Assembly (NCBI GenBank): GCA_008508345.1 | Contig: QNGE01003636.1 | Location: 1 to 64,000, forward strand | DNA from: Paragonimus westermani | Taxonomy: Eukaryota > Platyhelminthes > Trematoda > Plagiorchiida > Troglotrematidae | DNA: 64,000 nt | Reading direction: 5' to 3' | Shown here: piece by piece, positions 23,740 to 33,936 of the stretch | How positions within the stretch are numbered: the first letter of the stretch is position 1 | Layout of the letters: each line of letters begins with the position of its first letter | The notes under the pieces: generated by a model | Database searches by the model: none | Seen by the model: only the letters and a program-made list of their open reading frames with translations | Told to the model about the DNA's origin: nothing | Program-made: the position numbers and the translations under genes

Positions 23740-24150
23740 ACAACTCAGCGAGCTTCTCAGCCTCAGCCAAGGATTTTGAAGAGCGGTTGAGAGGTTTGCG
23801 CTGACATTGCTGAGGAATTCCTTCTGAAAACCTCTCTAGAATACGGCCTTCTCCCTGCTCTTATGTCTCTTCCACAAACGCCATCCTCGCGAGCCTCCTC
23901 AATGCTGCATATAATCCATCAATCTTCCCGTAGTAAGCTGGCGTCTCTCATGAAATTCCTTCCGATATTCAACCGCAAGGTGCAGACCTGCGATCCTTCG
24001 TCGCAGAAAGTGGAATGGGTTTTCGAGATTCTCCGGAATATCAAAGTCAACAATTTTGCCGTAGGCCTCATGAGAAATCCAAGTCAGTACGATGTCCACC
24101 TACCGGTCTGGGTTGAAATGCCGCACGTAGCGGCTTACATGGGCCTCGTA
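23740..24150 (-). pseudogene. Gypsy-2 gag remnant
   Basis: Frame 24099-23899 (KIVDFDIPENLENPFHFLRR, then EYRKEFHERRQLTTGRLMDY) lies just inside the 5' LTR, where gag should be. The EFHERRQ and GRLMDYM wording resembles the capsid part that precedes the nucleocapsid, but the match is weak and no intact zinc knuckle is clear. It is called mainly from position. Confidence 0.4.
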
Positions 24151-24328
24151 ATGTTCAGCACTCGTAATCGAAGCACAATAGAGTGTACATCACACAAAAA
24201 CAGAAAAGTCACTAGGCAACAAGGAACGTGTATTAACACAATTCAGATGCCGAGAGAGATCGGTCTACAACGTTTCCTTATCCCTATATATATACGGGGT
24301 CCCATGGTCCGGGAGTTCCCACCAATCA

Positions 24329-24475
<147 letters not shown>

Positions 24476-24640
24476 CAGACGTGGTCTCACGCTTCCCGAC
24501 CATCGACCACGGGTTCTGGTTGGTCACCTTCCTCAGGCTGTTGCACGGACGCGGCCAACTCACGTGTTTGAGGGCCTGAAGGGAAGCGGAAGGGAGTATG
24601 TGTGGCAAAATAAAATGGCGGCACATTACATGTTACTGCA

Positions 24641-25185
24641 TTAGACAGCTTTCCATTTCCACCATCGTGCAGTTGTAATATGCAGGCCAGCCGACTCTAC
24701 TCTGGATGCCCGTGACTTCGCGGACTGACCTCCGGGCAACGTGGACGCACCAGGGGACAGCACTCTTCAGAAGTAGGGGTTCGAACAACAGTTCTGTAAA
24801 GAGGAACGAAACAAACAAGCATGAGCCGAAGGCCCAGTAAGCCATGCACACGACTTACACAAACGAATGCTAAAACGGCACCGACAGCACAGCAGCACGC
24901 CCCGTTACACATCTCAAATTTAATCCGTGCGCGCTCGCTGGTTGCGGATGCGCGTTACACAGTCACCTCTTTCAAGTATGACCTTGACTATTAGGTCAGG
25001 AATCATCTTGCGAAGTCTGAACTGATGTAGATGCTAATTTTTTGTTCGCAGAATGTCAAGATTATGCGAATTATCTTTTTAGAAGCTTGATTTGAATGCC
25101 GCCTCTTGAACTGAAGTTTTTCTCTCTTACGACTCGATCGCCGCCACCGCGGATTCAAAGGTGTGGTTGCGTTATCGCGCAGCAA
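24641..25185 (+). promoter_or_regulatory. Region upstream of the MEIOB start
   Basis: Between the Gypsy-2 LTR and the MEIOB start codon. No TATA box is evident. At 24979-24998 there are two opposed nuclear-receptor half-sites, TGACCT and AGGTCA, spaced by 8 bp. The first is part of TGACCTTGA, the reverse complement of the FTZ-F1/SF-1/ERR-type site TCAAGGTCA. An in-frame ATG at 25096 and a possible acceptor at 25182 mean the real transcript start is unknown. Confidence 0.25.
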
Positions 25186-25459
25186 ATGGCTTGGACAGTT
25201 GATAGTGCGAAAACCCAAAAAACGCATTTGGACGCTTTAGCAATAAAGGATATATCGCCATCTCGAGGAAGATTCAATATTATAGGCATTATCATTAGCA
25301 AACTGCCGATAAGAAAGTTCGTTAAAAACGAAAATGGAAAGAAAAGCACTCAAGCTGTTTTCACATTCACCATCAGAGACAGTTTATTCGACTGGATAAA
25401 TGGTAGTCTCTGGGGGTTCTTCACCAATGTTAGTACAGTTGCTTCTGGCTTTAATATAG
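25186..25459 (+). CDS. MEIOB: MEIOB homologue, exon 1 (first OB domain)
   Basis: MEIOB binds single-stranded DNA with SPATA22 and stabilises meiotic recombination intermediates in germ-cell nuclei. This exon gives about 91 residues. FNIIGIIISKLPIRKF matches vertebrate LKVIGIVIGK, and VFTFTIRDSLFDWINGSLWG matches the YTFSFTIRDS...ASWG segment of the amino OB fold. I prefer ATG 25186 because it leaves about 29 residues before the first strand, close to the vertebrate length; ATG 25096 is in frame upstream. The exon ends at SGFNI plus one base (phase 1) before a strong GTAAGT donor at 25460. The gene continues 15.9 kb later. Confidence 0.85.
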
Positions 25460-25611
25460 GTAAGTTGTTTAGTATACTAACTATATTATTTAGTTTTGTA
25501 ATTGTAATCACTTAACTAGATTGTAATAAATCTGACATAATCATGATCACTTAATTGTAAATGGAGCGAATTCACTTAGTTGGTTGAAATTTGAGTATAT
25601 TGCATGTGTAA

Positions 25612-25968
25612 GTACACTTTGAAGTGTACGGCTGGACCGAGCCGTGTGTAGAGCTAGATCCTGAATTCGTACGCCCAGAGTTTCCCCAACCTTATGCTAC
25701 CGTGAATCGGAAGTCGCAGGGAGAATACGATGAATCTGCAAACAAGCTTTATTTATTGATTTACTCACCGTTCACAACAGATTTCAACGTAACAATTGAG
25801 GGGTGCTATGGAGCTGGACGTGAGAGCACCTTGAGTACAACTGCACGGCAGCCGCCAGAGTGGAAGAGTGCGTCGACGGAAAATTACAGTCGACCTTCAG
25901 AATTCAAACAAGCGTTAGATCGGTTAAGCGGCGTTCCTAACGGTAATAGCTCAACATTGTTTTCCTAG
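25612..25968 (+). CDS. Coding-like island in MEIOB intron 1
   Basis: An open plus frame of about 117 codons ending at TAG 25966-25968. It reads FEVYGWTEPCVELDPEF, then ANKLYLLIYSPFTTDFNVT and IEGCYGAG. The composition and the cysteine-bearing strands suggest an extracellular beta-rich module, and EVYGW..PC recalls the end of a discoidin-type domain, but I cannot assign it. It begins after a stop and a possible acceptor at 25611-25612. It could be an exon of a nested gene, a decayed fragment or chance. Confidence 0.25.
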   Translation, partial: VHFEVYGWTEPCVELDPEFVRPEFPQPYATVNRKSQGEYDESANKLYLLIYSPFTTDFNVTIEGCYGAGRESTLSTTARQPPEWKSASTENYSRPSEFKQALDRLSGVPNGNSSTLFS

Positions 25969-26683
25969 TGAATGTGACTTACAGGAGTAGAGATAGTGCG
26001 AATTCATTACACAGCTGAGAGCATTACTGCAATACCTATGCCGGTCCACTAACTTTGATGCTGGTGATTTGTGGTAAGTTTACATATATAAGGTAATGTG
26101 AACAGGCGCGGTGGTACTGGCAAGGCAAATCTCACGTCGCGGGGAGTTTAGAATTTTGGGGACGTTGAAGGTGATCTCATTACACGTTAATATGTACAAA
26201 CATTCAGGGAACTAGTCTGTGTAGTGAAACGGAGAGTTGAGGCAACAGTACTACAAGGTGACTACAGCACATCCAGTTCTGGCGGCCAACTATGGCTCAA
26301 TGATACCTCTGGTGAATGCACATGTGATACTTTGCGGCTTTGATAACTCGCGTATACCTGGTCGGCAATCTCTGCAAGGTTGTGAGGAGGTATGTCTTTG
26401 TCGAGTATACACGATACTTTTCAAATATCTTCCGGCAGATTTTCGTGCCAAAACTCACGTAGAACTGGTTCGTTTACCTTATGTTTGCTCTGAAACGGTG
26501 TCATGTGACGTAGGAGTTTCGAATGAGTTCTGCCACGTAACTTTACTCGTGCAGAAGTTTTCACAGGTTCCGCTCGTCGGTTGCTGCAGTTCGTCCGATG
26601 ATTGCGGCCTTTAAAATGTCGTACGGGCTAACGTTGAGCCGAGTGTAGATAAGATCGGCAACCTGGGTATACCAAACAGGTCG

Positions 26684-26872
26684 CTATAGCGACCCGTTCG
26701 TGAAGGTTGACAAGTGTAAAATTATACATGGACATTTGAAGCGTATTCGTGTAGAGTTAACGGCAGCCACAACTTGGGTAACCCATAACCTGGGATCACG
26801 ACTACCAAACTCAGGAAGTTCAACATAAATCGCATTCTCCGAGACGGTTGGATCTGGTTCAGAATCCGCCAT
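26684..26872 (-). pseudogene. CsRn1-like Gypsy gag amino-terminal fragment
   Basis: From ATG 26872 the minus frame reads MADSEPDPTVSENAIYVELP, then EFGSRDPRLWVTQVVAAV. The L-P-x-F...D-P-x-L-W-x-x-Q-V pattern is the hallmark start of Gag in CsRn1/Kabuki-type Gypsy elements common in flatworms and insects. Only about 60 residues remain, and no polymerase follows to the left. A short direct repeat of about 35 bp near 26221 and 26996 (agtgaaa...gcaacaNtactac) could be LTR residue. Confidence 0.55.
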
Positions 26873-27591
26873 GTTCACGAAGACGAAACACTCAAAAAAG
26901 GAACCGACCAATGAAGAGAAAAAGTAAACTTTTCGGAAGCTGTGCAGTTACGTAGTACAAAGGCAAATAAACCAACACGAGCTCACCAAAAGATCTGTAG
27001 TGAAATCAAGAGTTAAAGCAACAATACTACGAGGCAAATACAAGGATTTGGAGTAGCTGTCCACAATAGGTTCCACCACACTAAATCTGCTGCGTACTGC
27101 AAGCAGATTCTACCTTTCGATAACAAACAGGTTACAGCGAATTCGACTCTTTCGGCGTGCTAAAGTAACGTTGCCACGGTTAACCCACGATAACCGCGAC
27201 CACGTGAAAGCAGAGGGCGAAACGCGGGAGGATCAAGTGTGTATTGATTCAAACAGTAGACAAGTAGTTACTATGTACAATCAACACAATAGGTGTGCAG
27301 AATAGTACGTAAAAAAAAGCTAATAGACTCTACACCCGGGCAAGTTCTCCAAAAACTGGGAATGAATGTACGAACGCAAATATTCATTTTGGAGCGCTGT
27401 CGATGAATGGCTTGATATAAGTAACGCCGATTTGGGCGGAACAGGAACAACAAAAAGATGAAACGTGCGCTTCAGAAAGTGTCCAATTTGTTGTTGGCTG
27501 GTGGATATGCGCTCGACTCCTTTTCTATTGAAACTCAAAACAGCTTACTCGAGTAGCAGTCAAAATGTAGTCCCAGTAAGCATGTATTGGA

Positions 27592-27863
27592 TCTAACTAC
27601 TCTCCAAATACTATAGTGTAAACGCTGAGCCAAAATATGATGAAAACAAGAGAAAATGACTTACAATAGTTCGTGAAGATGCGTTGATCTAGAAATTCCA
27701 CTATAGTGAATGAGGTATTGTAGTGAACCTGAACACTACCAGAATACTCGAGGATGAAAGCGTAGCCAAAGTGTGTTGTAAACAAACGGGAATGACTCAC
27801 AATAGTTCGTGAAGGTGCGTTGGTTCAGAAATTCCACTACACCGAATGAAATATCCGACGGAT
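27592..27863. repeat. 136-bp tandem duplication
   Basis: Two direct copies in a row, about 27592-27727 and 27728-27863. Shared blocks such as acaatagttcgtgaag (27663 and 27799) and gaaattccacta give a period of 136 bp. The copies have diverged. No coding frame or function is visible. Confidence 0.6.
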
Positions 27864-28153
27864 ACGATACGTAATGTTACTCCTAAGAGATTTCTGCTGA
27901 GATGTACTGTTGGTTCCATGGGTATTTAACCCTCCCGACACCTGTATTCGAGCGACACGGAACGCAGAGAAAACGCACGGCTCACGACCTCGGATGTAGG
28001 TTTTGAACTATTGATTATCGAATCAATGGGTTAACTTGGTTTAAACATGGAGTGTACAATAGGGTTAGATAAGGGCGGGAACAGCAAACGATCACATTTA
28101 TAAGATACAAAATGCTGTTCAAAATGCTGCAGGCATCTATAGTGGCCTAATTT

Positions 28154-28343
28154 ATTAAATGATGTATACAAAGAGTACATGTATAAGTAAAAGGAATACG
28201 TATCCAAAAGTTGGGAACGATTCACTGAAAAGTCGAAATCCGTGGAATTGGATAGGCTTTGCCCGAGAAAAAGGCAGCGCCAGGGGGTAGGTCCGGACGA
28301 CGACTGGTAGGCAATTCCACACACGACGTGGAATGACGAACGT
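28154..28343 (-). pseudogene. Possible carboxy-terminal remnant of a LINE reverse transcriptase
   Basis: The minus frame reads FVIPRRVWNCLPVVVRTYPL and ends at TAA 28154. The R-V-x-x-W-N-x-L-P pattern is the common signature near the end of CR1/Jockey-type ORF2. Nothing else of the enzyme is found to the right, so it is a short fossil or a chance match. Confidence 0.3.
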
Positions 28344-28399
28344 TCAGCGTCACTAGGTTAACAAACATGCTTAGCTAAAAATGGTTTTGCTTTGCGATT

Positions 28400-30600
28400 A
28401 CTTCACCAGCTCAAATATCCACGCAAACGAAAACGACAGAGATGGCACGCGGTAACTACCATTTTTATTGATCGAGATAACTAAATTAAAGAAAGTGATG
28501 ATGCTTTCAAACAAGTGTACAGATGAATTTACCAAAACAGCACGTACAAAAATATACAGAAGAGTTGCGAAGTATAATTATGAACTGTAGACACTACAGA
28601 TCAAACTAAAATAACGCGGCAGGGTTTTGAAAAAATCCGTATAATTCTGACAGTGCTTGGAGCGTTTGTGAGTGTCGCCATGTGGAGTGGGACTTCTTTT
28701 TTGCTTCTCTCGTCTGCTGCCGTTGGTCACAGTTCAGGCAATAGTTAACAACTTATCTAATTAGTAAACACTGTCAGAAGTATAGGATTTGTTTCCGAAC
28801 TCTGCCGCATTCTTTTGGTTTTTAGGTCACTGACCCTATACAAATGTATGAACAGAAATAGTTAGTTCAAAGCGCAACCGTTGAATTGCTCAATATAGGC
28901 AATCCCGAATAGAAGCAACAATGAGGTGATACACACGTACTGGAAGTGTACCATCAAGTTGAATAAATTCCAATAAGTGTTCATTTTTTACGAGAAAACC
29001 TGATGTTGTCTGTATATAAAAATGGAGTGAAGTATGAGAATATGTATAATACCCTATAAGATTTATGTCTCTTGCGACTACGGCTCGACTGCTCCTAAGT
29101 GAAGGCGTTTCAAAATGTTAGTGAACGAGGGTCGAGTGTTTGCCCACTTGTCTACTACAAGCTTCCTGCAGGGGTGGTGCCATCGTAACATCCCAGTGAG
29201 TGCATACACTGCCCGCGCGGGCACCACACCATTTTACTACTTGAGTGATTAGCACTGAGTCCATTTGAGTTCATTCATTATCAGGGACTAGAGAATATTT
29301 GTTCAAACGATGCGAACAAAAACGTAAATCTATTGGCGCCAGGGAAACAAACAGGTGTTTGACACGCACGTACGAGGTCTTACCTGTTCTTTTGATTTAT
29401 TTAACTTTACGTCGGTCAGTGATTTGAAATAAACGAATGGAAAGCGTCACTTTAATATTTACGGCATGAGTGCTTTCCATGAGCATTCTTCTGCGTTGCC
29501 TGTCATACAGCATATTCAAAGCTAAGTCGATTATGGACTGATAGAGTAAGATATTGTTTCTGCGATCTAGTAAGTAAATTGTTGCAAACGCTGCACAATA
29601 CAGTACTAATTACCACAGCAAATAAGTTTGAAGGTTTGTTTACCCATCACAGAACAGACTGAATTTGACAGAGAAAATAGCAAACCCCACACATAACAGC
29701 CAAGACACTCAACGGTACAGTGTGCTGAGTAAAGAAACTGTAAGAGAGCGGTGAAATAAAACGGAGAAAGAAGTAAAACAGTTTGACCTGACAACAAGGT
29801 TACGCAGGAAGTAAAATGCTTCGAAGCCCTTTAAGTTATGAGTTAACGTAGCATGTTCAATTTGATGTGCACATTTTTGCATACCGACGCAACTCCATCG
29901 CCAGCGTATTTCATGGCTCCAATTTAAAATGGTTCTGTGCGGTGCTTCGCAAGTAACAGCAAAATATGAGTTTAATGGCACTTAGCCACGCCTCCCTTGT
30001 GCCATGTATTACGAGCGCAGATTGGTAATGTCCTCATCTAGGTCCTAGATTCTGAGTGAAGTATATTTAATATTCACTCACCCAATAAACTTACTGATGA
30101 GCAGACCTGTTTTTGTCGATATATTGACGAGTTCTATATATTGTAATAAACAAATAGTGGAGTGATGTACTCATGATATAGACACACATTGAAACTAGGG
30201 ACACAAAATTTAATCCGGAAAGAAAACCTGTCTTATCAGCAACGTCGGTTAGTATTTAGTGACTAATTAGCTTATAAATAGCAGTAGCAGTAAGCATGCA
30301 GTAGCTTTAATTAGTAGCATCAATAGACCAATTTTTTCTTCCAGTGCATCATGCAAAACACCCTCAGTTGTTAGCTATGAAGTTATCTAGACTTGTATAT
30401 CTTACGTCAACTGTTGGATTTTGTTGCTGATGGAGCAATCAGTATTTGACGGTTGGTTTGCTCAGTATCTCATTGCTGCTACAACTTTGTTTATTTTTGA
30501 CGTTACCGCTTGTTTGTCTTTTGAGGGAGATTTAAAGTACTTTCTAGATAAGTGATAATTAGCAGTAGTGATAGTGGCAGTGCTAGTGGTCAGCCGGTGA
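28400..30600. other. Part of MEIOB intron 1 with nothing recognised
   Basis: More than 2 kb of A/T-rich DNA with short chance frames only. I see no transposon domain, no RNA gene and no exon with matching splice sites. Confidence 0.45.
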
Positions 30601-30635
30601 CGTGATCGTATCGTTGTGAGAACCTACACGACTAG

Positions 30636-30980
30636 GAAGCAAATAAAGAAAGCCAACTTCGTAGCAATTCAAGACCTGTAACACCAGTCCTTTCTGGAAA
30701 CTGGAAAACTGCGTACAAGACGAACCGCTGCTTCTCAGGGAATCCCAGCAAGTACTGGTCCGAACTTTTACAAGCTGGTACAAACATTGATGAGCAAACT
30801 TCACGTACAGTGATGTCTCCAGACTGGTCCATGGTCGAGCTGACCATCGGAGAAGCTGTCTCCCTCACCTTGAAGATCTTGAAAAACATATCATCAAGTA
30901 TGGGAAAACTGTCGCCCAAACATTTGAAGCGCATGAGAGCTGATGCTTTGGCCAGATATCTCAACTTCTCTTTTTGCTGA
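30636..30980 (+). CDS. Coding-like terminal exon, unknown gene, inside MEIOB intron 1
   Basis: A 114-codon open plus frame bounded by a tag acceptor (cctacacgactag) and ending at TGA 30978-30980. It reads RPVTPVLSGNWKTAYKTN, SKYWSELLQAGTNIDEQ, then DWSMVELTIGEAVSLTLKIL and KHLKRMRADALARYLNFSFC. Charged and hydrophobic residues alternate as in a helical protein. I do not recognise the family. There is no ATG at the start, so it would be the last exon of a nested same-strand gene, or a dead fragment. No upstream partner exon was found. Confidence 0.4.
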   Translation, partial: EANKESQLRSNSRPVTPVLSGNWKTAYKTNRCFSGNPSKYWSELLQAGTNIDEQTSRTVMSPDWSMVELTIGEAVSLTLKILKNISSSMGKLSPKHLKRMRADALARYLNFSFC

Positions 30981-31860
30981 CTGGAGGTTGTTCATTACAT
31001 ATGTACCGCTGCTGCACGATGTTCATTTGGAAGATCAATAACCCTTCCTCTCCCGGCAGATTGAAACCTATCGCCGTATACTCAACGTAAGTACGTTAAT
31101 TTCCCAGGATATTGACTGATCTTTGGAATACATGTTCGCAACCACCCTCTCCTCATTGTGCATTCTTACACCGTAACGGTCGCCTCAAAGCAACTTTACC
31201 AGTCCGTGCACTGCTCTGGGGCTAATGCACCACGTCTTCCAGTTCGTTTGCGGTCTTTATGGGAGTGTCGGAGGTGTTCCATTATCTCTAGCAGGACTCG
31301 ATTCTCAGATCGGCCTAAGCTTTCAGTGCTCCTCCATTTCTAATACGCTACATTGCCGGCTCATAATGAGACGCTTCCGTCAAACGGGAAGGCTCCGTCC
31401 TCCGGAGTTTGGCCACTAGTTCCACGATACACTGGTCAGTGGTTTTGCACACGTTGACAATATGGTCCTCCCAACGAAACATCCGACGCGTTTCTTCGGG
31501 AAGCTTTCAGCCGCCGCTGGTCCTCTGATCCCGTTTGGACTCCAGATTAAGACGCGGAATTTTAAACTCGTGGTCGTCTGCGGCGAACATAAACACAACA
31601 TGATTGCTATCGCTGTCTAATTCATTAATTTCCTCCCGGATATTATCCACTTGCTAAGCGCCTCTGACACTATGACCTATCTTGTTAATCTTCTTTGCCT
31701 GCAAATGCACAGCATTCATCAAACACTGACTGCAGTTTCGTACGATGCTGTATAAAGCCGTTATAGTGTTGATAAAACCGATTCAGCGCCTCTGCCTTCT
31801 AAAACAACTTCTGATCCCGGAGATAAATCACTCTTTTTGGATTCAAACCAGCGAAATACA

Positions 31861-31908
31861 AAGCATGCCTCAACGCGACGAGCGCTCTACCAGCTGAGCT
31901 ACGAAGTC
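31861..31908 (-). mobile_element. tRNA-derived SINE head, minus orientation
   Basis: On the minus strand it reads tagctcagctggtagagcgc, a tRNA A-box/D-arm, then a tcgcgttgaggcatgc segment matching the plus copy about 40 bp to the right. The B-box part is missing. It forms an inverted pair with the next feature. Confidence 0.6.
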
Positions 31909-31944
31909 ACACCAGGAGTTCGGAAATTTTACATTTGGACTCTC

Positions 31945-32086
31945 CTTCGTGGCTCAGCTGGTAGAGCGCTTGCCACGTTGAGTCATGCTGTGTGGATCGA
32001 CTGNTGGCTCAGCTGGTAGAGCGCTTGCCACGTTGAGTCATGCTGTGTCTGTCGCTGGTTCGAATCCAGCTGAAGCCCTGACTTTT
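31945..32086 (+). mobile_element. tRNA-derived SINE with duplicated head
   Basis: The head tggctcagctggtagagcgc occurs at 31952 and again at 32005, with the intervening unit repeated and a single N at 32004. The second unit continues to a B-box, gctggttcgaatccagc, which forms a perfect 5-bp T-stem, and to tgaagccctgac. The acceptor stem pairs only partly, so it is a tRNA-derived repeat or pseudogene rather than a working tRNA. The N and exact duplication suggest an assembly join. Confidence 0.65.
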
Positions 32087-32154
32087 CACAGTTAATTCTT
32101 ATCTACAATCATAAATCTCCCACACTACGCATTAGTGATAAATCACTCACCAGG

Positions 32155-32929
32155 TTGTGTACAGTCCACCAAAACACACTGAAAGCTATGGGCCGCACAA
32201 TTAGTCCGTTTGTTCGGCAGTGGATCCGTCTTCTGAAAGACACATCGTGTCAGCCAACGAACGCAGTTAGGTTAGGCGGTTTGGGCACTCTGAGTTTGTT
32301 CACCTTTATGTCCATCTCACGCAAATTGTGGGTGAACGGCTGTTCTCCAGTGAGTGTTCATTTCTGAGAAACATGGTCAACGTTGATTCGTTCGGTCTTA
32401 TCAGGAAGGATGTGGACCTTCTGTTGGGCTTTCAGCATTTGGTAGTGACGAAAAGAAGAAGGCTCATATGGGGTGAGTATATACGCTTCATCATACGCTG
32501 GATGGCCGTGGTCCTCAAAAATTATCTTGCTGGCCACTCTCTAATTGGTGGCTGTTGAATCTAGGTCGCATTCTCCCCAGGGTTTTTATTTGTGCCATTC
32601 GGCTCCGATGTGGTCTTCTTTGAACTAAGGCCCAGAATTCTTGAAGTGGCTGAAGTGACCATTCAGTTCTCTACCGTGGCAAATGCGGTCAACCAGGAAG
32701 CCTTTCTCACAGTCTCCAGTCATGCTGGGTCATACACAATGTGTGTTTTGTTGGGCCAAACTGCGTGGTCAAAGAATTGGCAAAAGGGCTGCGCAATCTC
32801 AGCTATGCGGCCTTTGAGAAGCTGCAAGTACCAGGTCCGTGCCCGTTCATCAAACCCGATGTTATCGCGGTTAGTGGTGGCGCTTCGATAGTACTGGACG
32901 TCAGTGTAGTGGGCGATTATCGAAGCTAA
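32155..32929 (+). pseudogene. R2-like LINE fragment: carboxy region with restriction-like endonuclease
   Basis: Plus-strand frames in order: 32155-32367 (MGRTISPFVRQWIRLLKDTS with VRLGGLGTLSL, the region after reverse transcriptase), 32328-32558, and 32741-32929 (CVVKELAKGLRNLSYAAFEK, then PFIKPDVIAVSGGASIVLDV). The K-P-D...L-D-V-x-V-V core is the PD-(D/E)XK-type endonuclease found at the carboxy end of R2/NeSL-group LINEs. Frame changes separate the parts, and the reverse transcriptase core is not seen upstream. It is a 5'-truncated fossil within MEIOB intron 1. Confidence 0.6.
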
Positions 32930-33396
32930 TTAGACTGGACGCGCAATGTTGTGAAGTGTGGGACCGATTTTCATAAGTTCTTCCTTCAGTCGGCTCTTTA
33001 TACTATGGGCAGTGATACGAACTAAATTTCTCTTTCACGAGTGATCATCGCTTCTCGCAGTATCGTGTATCCTTCTTTGTGTAGTGCGGTTGTTTACGCA
33101 TTCACTCGTTGATACCTATTAACTGTTCTAGGTTTCTTAGAAACCTATGAAACCTATGAAACCTTTTTTTTGACCGTTGCTATCCTTTGATGGTTGTCCC
33201 ACAATGAAGAATATTTTGTCCGCCCCAGTGAGTGAGACTTGACTATGACAGTACTTCTATGCCCCGAAGACCTTTGATTTTAAGAGAATCCTTTCCTATG
33301 TTGGCCCTTCTTTTTCAACAAAATGACCGAGTAACTTTCATTTAATAACTAAACTTGGCGACTTTTGTTACTCTCATGGAGGGAATTGGTAATTGC

Positions 33397-33648
33397 TCAG
33401 TGTTGTTTACCCTGCAACGCCCAACCTTTGACAGACAGCTCGTTTTGAATATCTTTTTTATGTTTTCGTTGAGTTATTTTGGTGTCACCACAGGCCCTTT
33501 CTTCTAGCAATTTTGAATAGACCGCTGCTAAAAATAAACCATAGATAGTAGTAACAATAGTAGTAACCCAAACAATGCGCCTCCATGGATCTATCTGGTG
33601 TCTAACTGGGGCCGCTGTTGGACTTGACGTGAACCTGAGGTCTGCCAT
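33397..33648 (-). CDS. Small putative one-pass membrane protein
   Basis: An 83-codon frame from ATG 33648 to a stop at 33397. The start is MADLRFTSSPTAAPVRHQID. A hydrophobic stretch of about 20 residues (VTTIVTTIYGLFLAAVY, residues about 28-46) follows a W-R-R flank, and a charged K/E-rich tail comes after it. That layout suits a small single-span membrane protein. I do not recognise the family. It lies on the opposite strand within MEIOB intron 1, next to a Gypsy fragment, and could be a nested gene, a first exon or chance. Confidence 0.35.
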   Translation of the reverse strand: MADLRFTSSPTAAPVRHQIDPWRRIVWVTTIVTTIYGLFLAAVYSKLLEERACGDTKITQRKHKKDIQNELSVKGWALQGKQH

Positions 33649-33936
33649 GATATATCCTCACTAGCAATCCTAGTGGGTTTTGCAAAAGACGAAATAGGGC
33701 CAATTAAAATCTTTCTCAGAATTAGTCCTGTAAATCTGTTTACATCCACTTTTATTTTGAACACAATGCTGTAGCAAGATATCCGCACCAAATTTAGTAC
33801 GAATGAAGTTGAACAGTTTCGGCGTCGTGTTTAACATTTTATTGATAAACAGATTGGGGATAACACAACGTTACGAGCAAGTTGTAATACTCTACGTTTC
33901 AACCACCTCGTGTGGCCTTCCTCAGGATTGTTGTAA

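Noticed and set aside
31945..32086. Functional tRNA gene
   Set aside because: A-box and B-box are present, but the acceptor stem is mispaired and no sensible anticodon arm forms, so it is a tRNA-derived repeat.
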